Origin: Candidatus Gastranaerophilales bacterium
Lineage (GTDB): Bacteria > Cyanobacteriota > Vampirovibrionia > Gastranaerophilales > Gastranaerophilaceae
DNA length: 5,809 bases
Assembly (NCBI GenBank): GCA_900769355.1
Contig: CAAGGG010000059.1
Span: 1 to 5,809 of the forward strand
Direction: 5' to 3'
A program made the translations under genes and the position numbers. Shown here one piece after another: positions 1-5,559 of the stretch. How positions within the stretch are numbered: the stretch's first letter is position 1; the number at the start of each line of letters is the position of its first letter. Under the pieces are notes generated by a model. That model did not search any database. It was not told the DNA's origin and was given only the letters and a program-made list of their open reading frames with translations.

Positions 1-2
1 TC

Positions 3-31
3 ACTCCGGACTGCGATCCGGAGTCTATTTT
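3..31 (+). terminator. Rho-independent terminator-like hairpin at the left edge
   Basis: ACTCCGGA (3-10) pairs perfectly with TCCGGAGT (17-24) around a 6-base loop and is followed by the T-rich stretch CTATTTTATTT. This is the form of an intrinsic terminator for a rightward gene lying left of the window. The minus strand has the same stem with A-rich sequence before it, so it could also stop the leftward manC transcript, but the bases after the stem in that direction are outside the window. A dispersed palindromic repeat is the main alternative. Confidence 0.55.
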
Positions 32-43
32 ATTTCGTAAGAG

Positions 44-109
44 ATTCTGAATAGCAAGAATATTATATGCTCGCTATTCGCTTGCATTAATATTCTAAGC
101 TTTCAGAAT
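44..109. repeat. 66-base imperfect palindrome
   Basis: Outer arms ATTCTGAA (44-51) and TTCAGAAT (102-109) are perfect complements. Inside them AGC (53-55) pairs with GCT (99-101), AGAATATTA (57-65) with TAATATTCT (88-96), and ATGC (67-70) with GCAT (84-87), leaving a 13-base loop. That gives about 24 base pairs interrupted only by small bulges. It lies between the left-edge hairpin and the manC stop codon, in sequence with no open frame. It may be a dispersed hairpin repeat (small MITE or REP-like unit) or a structured 3' end of the manC transcript. The copy number in the genome cannot be judged here. Confidence 0.5.
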
Positions 110-177
110 GACGATTGATAGCATTTCCTCCGATATGAACTTAACGTCTTATCGCCTTATCGTCCTTCCAAATTCTT

Positions 178-203
178 GGCTACCTAGCTGCGTAGCACCT
201 AGG
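178..203. repeat. Overlapping short inverted repeats at the manC stop codon
   Basis: CCTAG (183-187) can pair with CTAGG (199-203), and alternatively GCTAC (179-183) with GTAGC (192-196). The right arm overlaps the TAG stop of manC (199-201). Bases 189-200 (TGCGTAGCACCT) recur as an exact reverse complement at 3833-3844 in the leader of the prepilin gene, which suggests a dispersed GC-rich repeat. No T-run follows on the minus strand, so this is not a normal terminator. The rest of 110-177 shows only a short tandem TTATCG repeat and nothing else I can name. Confidence 0.35.
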
Positions 204-1587
204 CTCTGCCGTACATATCCTCGTAACGAATAATATCTTCTTCAATCAACGGATCGCCTTTTTGAACCTCAATAATTTCAATATCTTTGTCAAACGGGTT
301 TTGGAGTGAATGTATTGCCTTGAGCGGAATATCAACACTATGCCCCGGAGAAAGAATTAATTCTTTTCCTTCTAAGACAACTTTTGCTGTTCCGGAAAGC
401 ACTACCCAGTGTTCGCTACGGAAATTGTGTGATTGAACTGACAATTTTTGCCCAGGGTTGACGTGAATGATTTTGGTTAAAAAACCGTCGCCTTGTGCAA
501 TTACCGTATAAAATCCCCAAGGACGGTAAACTGTTTTGTGTACAAGATGAGTGTTATCATTTTGTTTTTTCAAAGTTTCGTAAATCTGCTTAACTTCTTG
601 CGTTTTGTCTTTTTTACATGCAAGAATTGCGTCCTCAGTTTCAACAATAACGGTATCTTCAAGCCCAATTGTCGTAACAAGTTTTGATGACGCGTAAACA
701 AAAGAATTTTTCGAATTTTTGTCTAAAACATGACCTACAAAAACGTTACCATTCTCATCTTTTGGGCTAACATTATAAATCGCTTGCCAAGAGCCGATGT
801 CGTACCAGTCACTTTCAAGTTCGACGAGGGCTATATTATCTGATTTTTCCATAACTGCATAATCTATTGAGATATTTGGCATTTCGTCAAAATCTACAAA
901 TGCAATTTGGTTGTTTTCTGAAAAATCAAATTTTTCTGAAACTTTTGCTATTTCAGGGGCATGCTCAAGGGTTTCTTTCATGATTGTAGAAGCTTTGAAC
1001 ATGAAAATTCCGCTGTTCCAGTAGAAATTTTCTTTTTTCGAAAACTCTTCGGCTTTTTCATAATTTGGTTTTTCTATAAATTCTTTTACTTTAAATCCGT
1101 CCCCGATTTTTTCGTCGGTGTTAATGTAGCCGTAGCCAGTTTCAGGATAGTTTGGTTTTATCCCAAAAGTTACAATATAACCTTGTTCTGCTAATTTTTC
1201 ACCTTTTTTCATTGTTGAGGCAAATTTCTCGTTATCTTTAATCAAAAGGTCTGACGGAACGGCTAAAATAACGGGATCAGAATCGGATTTTTGCATAATA
1301 TATTTTGTAGCTGTAATTATTGCAGGAGCTGTGTTTTTGGCTACCGGTTCGCCCAAAATAATCGGATTATCAGTTAATTCAGAAAGTTGCATTCTGACAT
1401 TCGCAACATGTTTTGTATTTGTTGCACTGATAATATTTTCTTTTGGCATGCAAAAATTTAATCTTTCAAAAGTTGTTTGTAACAAACTTTCGTTAGAAAC
1501 CAAGTTCAACAATTGTTTTGGATATAACTCTCTCGATAGCGGCCACAATCTGCTTCCGGAGCCGCCTGCCAATATAATTCCGTACAT
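199..1587 (-). CDS. manC: Mannose-1-phosphate guanylyltransferase / mannose-6-phosphate isomerase (bifunctional, type II)
   Basis: This cytosolic enzyme interconverts fructose-6-P and mannose-6-P with its C-terminal half and joins mannose-1-P to GTP with its N-terminal half, giving GDP-mannose for surface glycans. Of 462 residues, 1-27 hold the nucleotidyltransferase signature (LAGGSGSRLWPLS, then YPKQ). NTAPAI (85-90), PETGYGYI (148-155), FIEKP (170-174), YWNSGIFMF (189-197), IDYAVMEK (241-248) and WYDIGSW (261-267) follow. The cupin isomerase domain starts at PWG (356-358) and includes QSHNFRSEHW (385-394) and H426, the expected metal ligands, ending in the usual YGR. The length is normal for the fused family. 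The start has GGAGGT only 3 bases upstream. One oddity is PSDL at 111-114 where most relatives have PSDH or PADH. It is transcribed away from the lytic transglycosylase gene, so it is probably a single-gene unit here. Confidence 0.95.
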   Translation of the reverse strand: MYGIILAGGSGSRLWPLSRELYPKQLLNLVSNESLLQTTFERLNFCMPKENIISATNTKHVANVRMQLSELTDNPIILGEPVAKNTAPAIITATKYIMQKSDSDPVILAVPSDLLIKDNEKFASTMKKGEKLAEQGYIVTFGIKPNYPETGYGYINTDEKIGDGFKVKEFIEKPNYEKAEEFSKKENFYWNSGIFMFKASTIMKETLEHAPEIAKVSEKFDFSENNQIAFVDFDEMPNISIDYAVMEKSDNIALVELESDWYDIGSWQAIYNVSPKDENGNVFVGHVLDKNSKNSFVYASSKLVTTIGLEDTVIVETEDAILACKKDKTQEVKQIYETLKKQNDNTHLVHKTVYRPWGFYTVIAQGDGFLTKIIHVNPGQKLSVQSHNFRSEHWVVLSGTAKVVLEGKELILSPGHSVDIPLKAIHSLQNPFDKDIEIIEVQKGDPLIEEDIIRYEDMYGRA

Positions 1588-1682
1588 TTAACCTCCGTAA
1601 TATATTTATTATTATATTATAAATAAATAAAATTATTATTATTCTTGAATAAAATTTTGTTTTTTGTTAATATATTGTAAGA
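1588..1682. promoter_or_regulatory. AT-rich divergent promoter region between manC and slt
   Basis: Rightward, TTGAAT (1645-1650) and TAATAT (1668-1673) are spaced by exactly 17 bases, a good sigma-70-type pair. Its expected start point near 1680 is only a few bases before ATG 1683. Leftward, TATAAT-like words occur on the minus strand (1611-1616 and 1616-1621), but I see no matching -35 box at normal distance. The manC ribosome binding site GGAGGT occupies 1591-1596 on the minus strand. Almost the whole spacer is A and T, which makes chance -10 matches likely. Confidence 0.5.
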
Positions 1683-3668
1683 ATGTTTGATTGGGAAATG
1701 AAAAAGAAGATAGCTTTTGTGGCTGCTACGTTGGTTGTAGTGGCAGGTTCTTGCTTTGCAATGTTTTATCAATCACCCGCAAAGACTGATGAAATCTACA
1801 AAGCTGCATTAGAGGATTTTTCCAAAGGGGATTATCAAAACGCTTATTATCTTTTTTCAAAAATTTCTTATTTTTCAAATTTAAAGCCGATTGCAATTTA
1901 CCACAGAGGTGAATGTGCAATGATGTTGGGCGATAGTAAGTCAGAAATTAAGCAATATCAGTTTTTATTCAATAATTATCCTCATAACAAGTTGAGTGTT
2001 CGTGCAAGATATTTGGCTGGGCAAAAACTTGTTGAAACAAATCCGCAATCGGCAAAAAAATATTTTGAATATATTATTCATAATGCACCTGATACGGATT
2101 ACGCAATTGCATCAGAGTATTATTTGGGTGTGATTTTGCAAAACAAGTATAAATCGGTGAAAATTATTCCTACATCTGCAAAAGACGATGTGCAAAATTA
2201 TTATAGACATTATTTGACAAAATCTCCGGCAGGACGGCATGCCCTTAGAGCTGTCGAGCATTGGCTTGAATTTGCAGATAATATTAATAAAGATGATTAT
2301 TTATTGATGGCAAATTCGTGTTATCAACTTGGGGAATACGAAAAAGCGCGTGAAATTTTGCAAAAAACAGACGTAAATGAAAATTGGACTCTTGATGTCA
2401 AAAATTCTTATGCTATGAAAAATTATCCGAGGGCAAAGTTTTTGACCGAAAACGGAGTTCAAAAACGTTCTCAGTATGTGAAAGATGACGAAATTATCGA
2501 TGCAATAGATATATACGTAAAACTTTCGGATTCAAAAGAAAGAGCTGTAGAACGCTTATTGGGACTTTCTTCCGGTAAAGGGCGAGATTATTTGTTGAAT
2601 TTGAAATGTCAAAATTCTCCACAAAATGAAAAAGTGGCTTGTTACAGCAATTTGTATTTAAAATATCCTGACGGAAGGTTTTCTGCCGATGCTTTGTCAA
2701 ATATCTTTTTTGCCAAAATAAAATCGGGCGACTTGACAAATGCAAGAAAAATTGGAATGGATCACTTGAAGAAGTTTCCTGATGCAAATTCTTCTCCAAT
2801 GGTCATGTTTTGGCTGGGCAAAATTGCTGAAAAAACAAATAATTACAGTGAATATACAAGTTATTATAAAAGTGTAATCAATAAATATCCTGATTCTTAC
2901 TATGCGTATCGTGCGTATTTGAAGCTTTCAAGAATGCAAGGGCCGCTGATTACGAGTAGCATAAAGCCACAACCGGTCGTTTATCCGTATAAATACACGC
3001 GAAATAATATTATCGTGAAACTTGTGGATTTGAAAGATTTCGACGTTGTAAACGAAATGTGTGCAGATGACGACTTTGTGAAGAGTTGGGCACTTTACCA
3101 AAAAGGTGATTATTCGCATTCCATGCTCGTTGCGCGTGATGCGATGGAAAAGATTAAAAACAAACCTGATAAGTTCGATTTGAGATGGCGTTTGGTTTAT
3201 CCTGTGATTTTTTATGATGATGTTGTGAAATATGCAGGACAAACAGGAAACAGTGCGCCTTTAATGCTTTCATTAATTAGAGAAGAGAGTTATTTTGACC
3301 CGTTGGCGCAGAGTGCTGTTGGGGCTAGTGGTTTAATGCAGTTGATGCCGTCGACAGCTAGTGAAATTAATGCCAAAATGGGGTTGGGTATGAACGTTTC
3401 AAGTGCGTTGTTTAATCCATATAAAAATATTAAATTAGGAAACTATTATTACTTGTTTCTGAAACGTAATCTTGAAGGATATGATATTTCATCGATTGCT
3501 GCGTATAATGGTGGAATTGGATCAATTCAGCGTTGGAAAAATTCACTTCATTATAACGATACAGATGAGTTTGTAGAACAAATTCCGTATTCAGAAACAC
3601 AAAATTATGTGAAAAAAGTATTCAGAACATACTGGAATTACGTAAGGATATACGACGGCAACTCTTGA
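1683..3668 (+). CDS. slt: Soluble lytic murein transglycosylase (Slt70-like, GH23) with helical-repeat N-terminal region
   Basis: This envelope enzyme would cleave the MurNAc-GlcNAc bond of peptidoglycan to give 1,6-anhydro ends. A basic stretch and hydrophobic segment (residues 7-28) act as signal peptide or anchor; C24 in AGSC fits a loose lipobox, and cleavage after A26 is the alternative. Residues 35-510 are mostly helical with TPR-like repeats, as in the superhelical part of Slt70. The catalytic domain spans about 518-650: REES (533-536, E535 the expected acid), GASGLMQLMPSTA (547-559), AAYNGG (606-611), and E632..E638 to Y642, typical of the C-terminal core. The length is close to Slt70. 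No good ribosome binding site precedes ATG 1683. ATG 1698 would give the classical start MKKKIAF but has GGGA almost touching it. The gene is intact; the spacer to the next gene is 68 bases with no terminator. Confidence 0.93.
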   Translation: MFDWEMKKKIAFVAATLVVVAGSCFAMFYQSPAKTDEIYKAALEDFSKGDYQNAYYLFSKISYFSNLKPIAIYHRGECAMMLGDSKSEIKQYQFLFNNYPHNKLSVRARYLAGQKLVETNPQSAKKYFEYIIHNAPDTDYAIASEYYLGVILQNKYKSVKIIPTSAKDDVQNYYRHYLTKSPAGRHALRAVEHWLEFADNINKDDYLLMANSCYQLGEYEKAREILQKTDVNENWTLDVKNSYAMKNYPRAKFLTENGVQKRSQYVKDDEIIDAIDIYVKLSDSKERAVERLLGLSSGKGRDYLLNLKCQNSPQNEKVACYSNLYLKYPDGRFSADALSNIFFAKIKSGDLTNARKIGMDHLKKFPDANSSPMVMFWLGKIAEKTNNYSEYTSYYKSVINKYPDSYYAYRAYLKLSRMQGPLITSSIKPQPVVYPYKYTRNNIIVKLVDLKDFDVVNEMCADDDFVKSWALYQKGDYSHSMLVARDAMEKIKNKPDKFDLRWRLVYPVIFYDDVVKYAGQTGNSAPLMLSLIREESYFDPLAQSAVGASGLMQLMPSTASEINAKMGLGMNVSSALFNPYKNIKLGNYYYLFLKRNLEGYDISSIAAYNGGIGSIQRWKNSLHYNDTDEFVEQIPYSETQNYVKKVFRTYWNYVRIYDGNS

Positions 3669-3693
3669 AAAGTTATGGAAAATATGGTAAAAT
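3665..3693 (+). promoter_or_regulatory. Sigma-70-type promoter of the prepilin gene
   Basis: TTGAAA (3665-3670) and TAAAAT (3688-3693) are separated by 17 bases, with TATGG just before the -10 box giving an extended -10. The -35 box overlaps the slt stop codon (3666-3668). Transcription would start near 3700, leaving a leader of about 37 bases that carries the AAGGAG ribosome binding site at 3724-3729. The prepilin gene can therefore be expressed independently of slt. Confidence 0.6.
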
Positions 3694-3736
3694 AAACTAG
3701 TCAGAATAGTAGATAATTTGAATAAGGAGCCAGAGT

Positions 3737-3859
3737 ATGAAAAAAGATTGTATTATGCAAGAATTGTTAAAAATGAAAAACCGCCTAATTGGTGGGTGTA
3801 ATGTGTTCGTCGGGGGGGGGGAGCAATCGCGAAGGTGCTACGCACGTAGCCCACTGTAA
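3737..3859 (+). CDS. Upstream out-of-frame start segment of the prepilin gene (40 codons as sequenced)
   Basis: ATG 3737 has the best translation signal in the region: AAGGAG at 3724-3729 with 7 bases of spacing, behind the promoter at 3665-3693. It encodes 40 residues beginning MKKDCIMQELLKMKN, basic and Met/Leu-rich like the n-region of a prepilin leader. It reads into the ten-G run and stops at TAA 3857-3859. With nine G the same frame would continue into the prepilin body, giving 275 residues. I therefore regard it as the true 5' end of the prepilin gene in an off state, or as a sequencing or assembly error in the homopolymer. A separate leader peptide is less likely. Confidence 0.5.
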   Translation: MKKDCIMQELLKMKNRLIGGCNVFVGGGEQSRRCYARSPL

Positions 3860-4565
3860 CAATTTACGTAAAGTCGCATTTACATTGGCTGAGGTTTTAA
3901 TCACCCTCGGCATCATCGGTGTTGTTGCAGCACTAACTTTTCCGACAATTATTCAGAACTATCAAAAACAAGAAACAGTTGCACGACTGAAAAAGACTTA
4001 TTCAACAGTAAATCAAGCAATGTTACAATCGATTGCAGAGAATGGTGATTACTCAAATTTTGACAATGCTGTTGATATTGGTGATGATGCTTATTTCCAA
4101 AAATATTGGTTGCCATATTTTAAAGGTGCGGTTATTTGTACTTCTAAAAACAGTTGTGGGTATGGTGCGAGAGCTACGGCTATTTCTACTTTTTATTTCT
4201 TGAATGGAGCTTTGGCTGGTGGATCTGGAGTAAGTGGAAATCCTCTTTATATAACTGCAATACACTACGGAAGGTCGACAATAATGCTTCCAGATGGCAG
4301 TGTCGTAATTTATGTTAATGCCTTTGGTGATAATGACCAGGAAAGAACAAATCGTTCTTGGATATTAATTGATGTAAATGGAGGAAAGGAGCCGAATACC
4401 TATGGTAAAGATGTATTTTTCTTTGATAGAAATGACAAAGGTGCGATTGTGCCAAGGTGCAAAAATCTAACAACTGCTCAGGTGAATAGTGATTGTTCAA
4501 AAAGTGGTAGAGGAGAATGTTGCGCACAAAAAATTATTAATGACGGTTGGAAAATTAATTATTAG
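3789..4565 (+). CDS. Prepilin-type N-terminal cleavage/methylation protein (type IV pilin or type II secretion pseudopilin-like)
   Basis: The product would be a small membrane-inserted pilin-like subunit, processed by prepilin peptidase and assembled into a fibre or pseudopilus. In this 258-residue frame the leader ends KVA, followed by FTLAEVLITL from residue 31. The +5 glutamate (E35) is present, but the -1 residue is Ala, not the usual Gly. The hydrophobic helix (31-50) continues into an amphipathic spine with KK and a Tyr/Asn/Gln-rich segment. The soluble domain has six cysteines after the helix (C117, C123, C224, C236, C244, C245) and DVNGGKEPNTYGKD (195-208), reminiscent of the calcium-binding loop near the end of major pseudopilins. 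The in-frame starts TTG 3789 and ATG 3801 lack a good ribosome binding site, while ATG 3737 has one but is one base out of frame at the G tract. Gas-vesicle, toxin or enzyme functions are not suggested. Confidence 0.85.
   Translation: MVGVMCSSGGGSNREGATHVAHCNNLRKVAFTLAEVLITLGIIGVVAALTFPTIIQNYQKQETVARLKKTYSTVNQAMLQSIAENGDYSNFDNAVDIGDDAYFQKYWLPYFKGAVICTSKNSCGYGARATAISTFYFLNGALAGGSGVSGNPLYITAIHYGRSTIMLPDGSVVIYVNAFGDNDQERTNRSWILIDVNGGKEPNTYGKDVFFFDRNDKGAIVPRCKNLTTAQVNSDCSKSGRGECCAQKIINDGWKINY
3812..3821 (+). repeat. Ten-G homopolymer at the prepilin frame junction
   Basis: Ten consecutive G lie in an AT-rich genome, inside the 5' coding part of the prepilin gene. Nine G join ATG 3737 to the prepilin body in one frame; ten, as here, send it to a stop at 3857-3859. 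G tracts of this length are classic slipped-strand sites in other bacteria (for example Campylobacter surface genes). The run is also a common place for read and assembly errors. Confidence 0.8.
3837..3850. repeat. GC-rich palindrome GCTACG-CA-CGTAGC in the prepilin leader
   Basis: Two perfect 6-base arms surround CA. The palindrome sits in a patch (3791-3856) with 42 G or C of 66 bases, far richer than the surroundings. Part of it belongs to the 12-base word AGGTGCTACGCA (3833-3844) that recurs inverted at 189-200. The patch separates a normal-looking leader start from the prepilin body and may be a small inserted repeat. Confidence 0.45.
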
Positions 4566-4572
4566 GGCGTAG

Positions 4573-4592
4573 GTTGGGCATACTTGCCCAAC
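4573..4592. repeat. REP-like palindrome GTTGGGCA-tact-TGCCCAAC
   Basis: A perfect 8-base stem with a 4-base loop begins 7 bases after the prepilin stop codon. No T-run follows on either strand, so it is a poor intrinsic terminator, although it could protect the mRNA 3' end. The form (GTAGG followed by a TTGGG-type palindrome) resembles dispersed palindromic repeats I know from cyanobacteria and proteobacteria. That similarity is from memory and not tested. Confidence 0.45.
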
Positions 4593-4605
4593 ATCATGCA
4601 CTATT

Positions 4606-4614
4606 CCCCCCCCC
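4606..4614. repeat. Nine-C homopolymer followed by eight A
   Basis: Nine C (4606-4614) run directly into eight A (4615-4622). With the ten-G run at 3812-3821 it brackets the prepilin body in inverted orientation, and these are the only such G/C runs in the window. On the minus strand the T8 is the end of the terminator for the neighbouring gene, and the G9 lies just beyond it. Nothing in coding sequence depends on its length. Confidence 0.7.
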
Positions 4615-4663
4615 AAAAAAAATATTATATAAAACAAAAGACCTGCCATTTTCTGACAGGTCT
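4615..4663 (-). terminator. Intrinsic terminator of the small secreted protein gene
   Basis: On the minus strand AGACCTGTCA (4663-4654) pairs with TGGCAGGTCT (4648-4639) over ten positions, including one U-G pair, around the loop GAAAA. It is followed by TTTGTTTTATAT and, after a few bases, eight T. The stem begins 24 bases after the stop codon at 4687. On the plus strand the U-G pair becomes a C-A mismatch and no T-run follows, so it works mainly leftward. Confidence 0.85.
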
Positions 4664-4686
4664 AAAATTATTCGGGGAAGCATGCT

Positions 4687-5136
4687 TTATAGCATGTTTT
4701 TTCTGATATTTTCTTTTTGTTTATCGATTTTTTTAATTCGTCTTTCAAGGCTTTTAACTTCTTTGTTCAAAGCTTTTCTTTCAGCTTTAACTGCTGTGTA
4801 TTGTGCGTCAACGTTAGAATATTTTGTTTTGTAGTTTAAAAGTTCGTTTCTAACATCAACTTGCGCATTGTCAAGTTGGATAATTGCATTTTGCATTTTA
4901 GAATTACCAACGGGCTCGCCTGCTGTTGTGCTTGTTGTAGTTGTTTTTGTTGCAGAAGTTACTGTGTTAGCAGGTTTTGCAGTAGTTGTGGTTGCAGTTG
5001 TTTTGATAGTTGAAGAATTTGTGTAACTGTCCTCAAAATTCAATGGTGTGAAAGCATTGCCGTCAGCGAATGCTGCACATGAGCATGCCATAAAAACTGA
5101 TAATGATAATACAAGTCTTTTTAAGTTTTTGTTCAT
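4687..5136 (-). CDS. Small secreted Thr-rich coiled-coil protein of unknown function
   Basis: I do not recognise a family. The 149-residue product has a signal peptide (basic NKNLKR, then hydrophobic 8-23) with likely cleavage after AFA (22-24). C18 in FMAC is a loose lipobox alternative. Residues 37-72 are a low-complexity linker dominated by Thr, with Ala, Ser and Pro. Residues 80-146 are charged and helical with heptad-like spacing, rich in Lys, Glu and Arg, and probably form a coiled coil. This suggests an exported structural or tethering protein in the envelope. ATG 5136 is supported by AAGGAG 8 bases upstream (5145-5150, minus) and by the signal peptide starting directly there. A TATACT word at 5181-5186 could be its -10 box, but I find no clear -35. 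A strong terminator follows, so it is a single-gene unit. Confidence 0.82.
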   Translation of the reverse strand: MNKNLKRLVLSLSVFMACSCAAFADGNAFTPLNFEDSYTNSSTIKTTATTTTAKPANTVTSATKTTTTSTTAGEPVGNSKMQNAIIQLDNAQVDVRNELLNYKTKYSNVDAQYTAVKAERKALNKEVKSLERRIKKIDKQKENIRKNML

Positions 5137-5150
5137 GAAAAATTCTCCTT

Positions 5151-5420
5151 ATACATAGAAATAATACTCGATTTTTTATAAGTATATATTATGTTGCGCA
5201 AAAATAACTCATACAAAAAAATGAGAAATCAATACTCAGCATGCCAAAATATTATTTCTTATATATAAGAGCATGTGTTTTTGGAACAAAAAAGTCATGG
5301 TTTCGTCATGATACATGGGCATTTTGAGCTTTGTGAAGTTTTGTTAATTGCCATGAATCCTTGCTATTAAAAGGTTCATGGAAAAAATCAAAAAATCACC
5401 AAAAAAACATGCGACAAGGG
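5151..5420. other. Intergenic region with a CATG cluster and one hairpin
   Basis: I see no protein gene on either strand. Eight CATG tetramers lie at 5240, 5272, 5296, 5307, 5314, 5352, 5377 and 5408, far more than expected for this base composition. CCATGAA (5351-5357) pairs with TTCATGG (5375-5381) across a 17-base interval. The section from 5382 to 5420 is A-rich and immediately precedes the promoter at 5423, where it could act as an UP element. The left part must contain the promoter of the small secreted protein. Confidence 0.5.
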
Positions 5421-5422
5421 GC

Positions 5423-5451
5423 TTGATTTTAAATTTTCTTTTGCATACAAT
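5423..5451 (+). promoter_or_regulatory. Rightward promoter 1 of the putative rRNA leader
   Basis: TTGATT (5423-5428) and TACAAT (5446-5451) are spaced by exactly 17 bases, with A-rich sequence upstream. Transcription would start near 5458. It is the first of two promoters in tandem, a common arrangement before rRNA operons. Confidence 0.55.
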
Positions 5452-5521
5452 TAGAGACGTGCCCAGTGCACAATGAACTTTCTAAAAACAATAGCTTAGT
5501 TAAGAAATTTTAAATAAGTAC

Positions 5522-5552
5522 TTGACAAAAGAAATTGACGATATAAGATAAT
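5522..5552 (+). promoter_or_regulatory. Rightward promoter 2 of the putative rRNA leader
   Basis: TTGACA (5522-5527) is a perfect -35 box. Downstream are TAAGAT (5544-5549, spacing 16) and GATAAT (5547-5552, spacing 19); either could be the -10 box, and neither is ideal in both sequence and spacing. Transcription would begin near 5557-5560, about 250 bases before the right edge. Confidence 0.55.
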
Positions 5553-5559
5553 AAATGCA

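Noticed and set aside
493..1591. Three plus-strand open frames inside manC (493-687, 961-1194, 1331-1591)
   Set aside because: They lie opposite a full-length, motif-rich gene and encode Phe-rich, low-complexity sequence without starts or domains; they are reverse-strand echoes of manC.
1726..3242. Minus-strand open frames inside slt
   Set aside because: They overlap a complete lytic transglycosylase gene and show no domain, signal peptide or ribosome binding site.
3789..3803. TTG 3789 or ATG 3801 as the natural prepilin start
   Set aside because: Neither has a suitable ribosome binding site, whereas ATG 3737 has AAGGAG at good spacing; they remain possible only if the ten-G form is fixed.
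4053..4527. Minus-strand open frames inside the prepilin gene
   Set aside because: They are antisense to an evident prepilin and their products have no recognisable features.
4678..4702. Plus-strand terminator candidate AAGCATGC ... GCATGTTT followed by T
   Set aside because: The stem is only 5 strong pairs plus weak ends, and it overlaps the 3' coding end of the secreted-protein gene; too weak to call.
4574..4834. Plus-strand frame of 86 codons across the prepilin-downstream spacer
   Set aside because: It runs through a terminator stem and homopolymers and then opposite the coiled-coil gene; the start lacks a ribosome binding site.
5240..5411. CRISPR array or iteron origin in the CATG-rich region
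   Set aside because: The repeats are tetramers with irregular spacing and no longer shared unit, so neither a CRISPR array nor classical iterons are supported.
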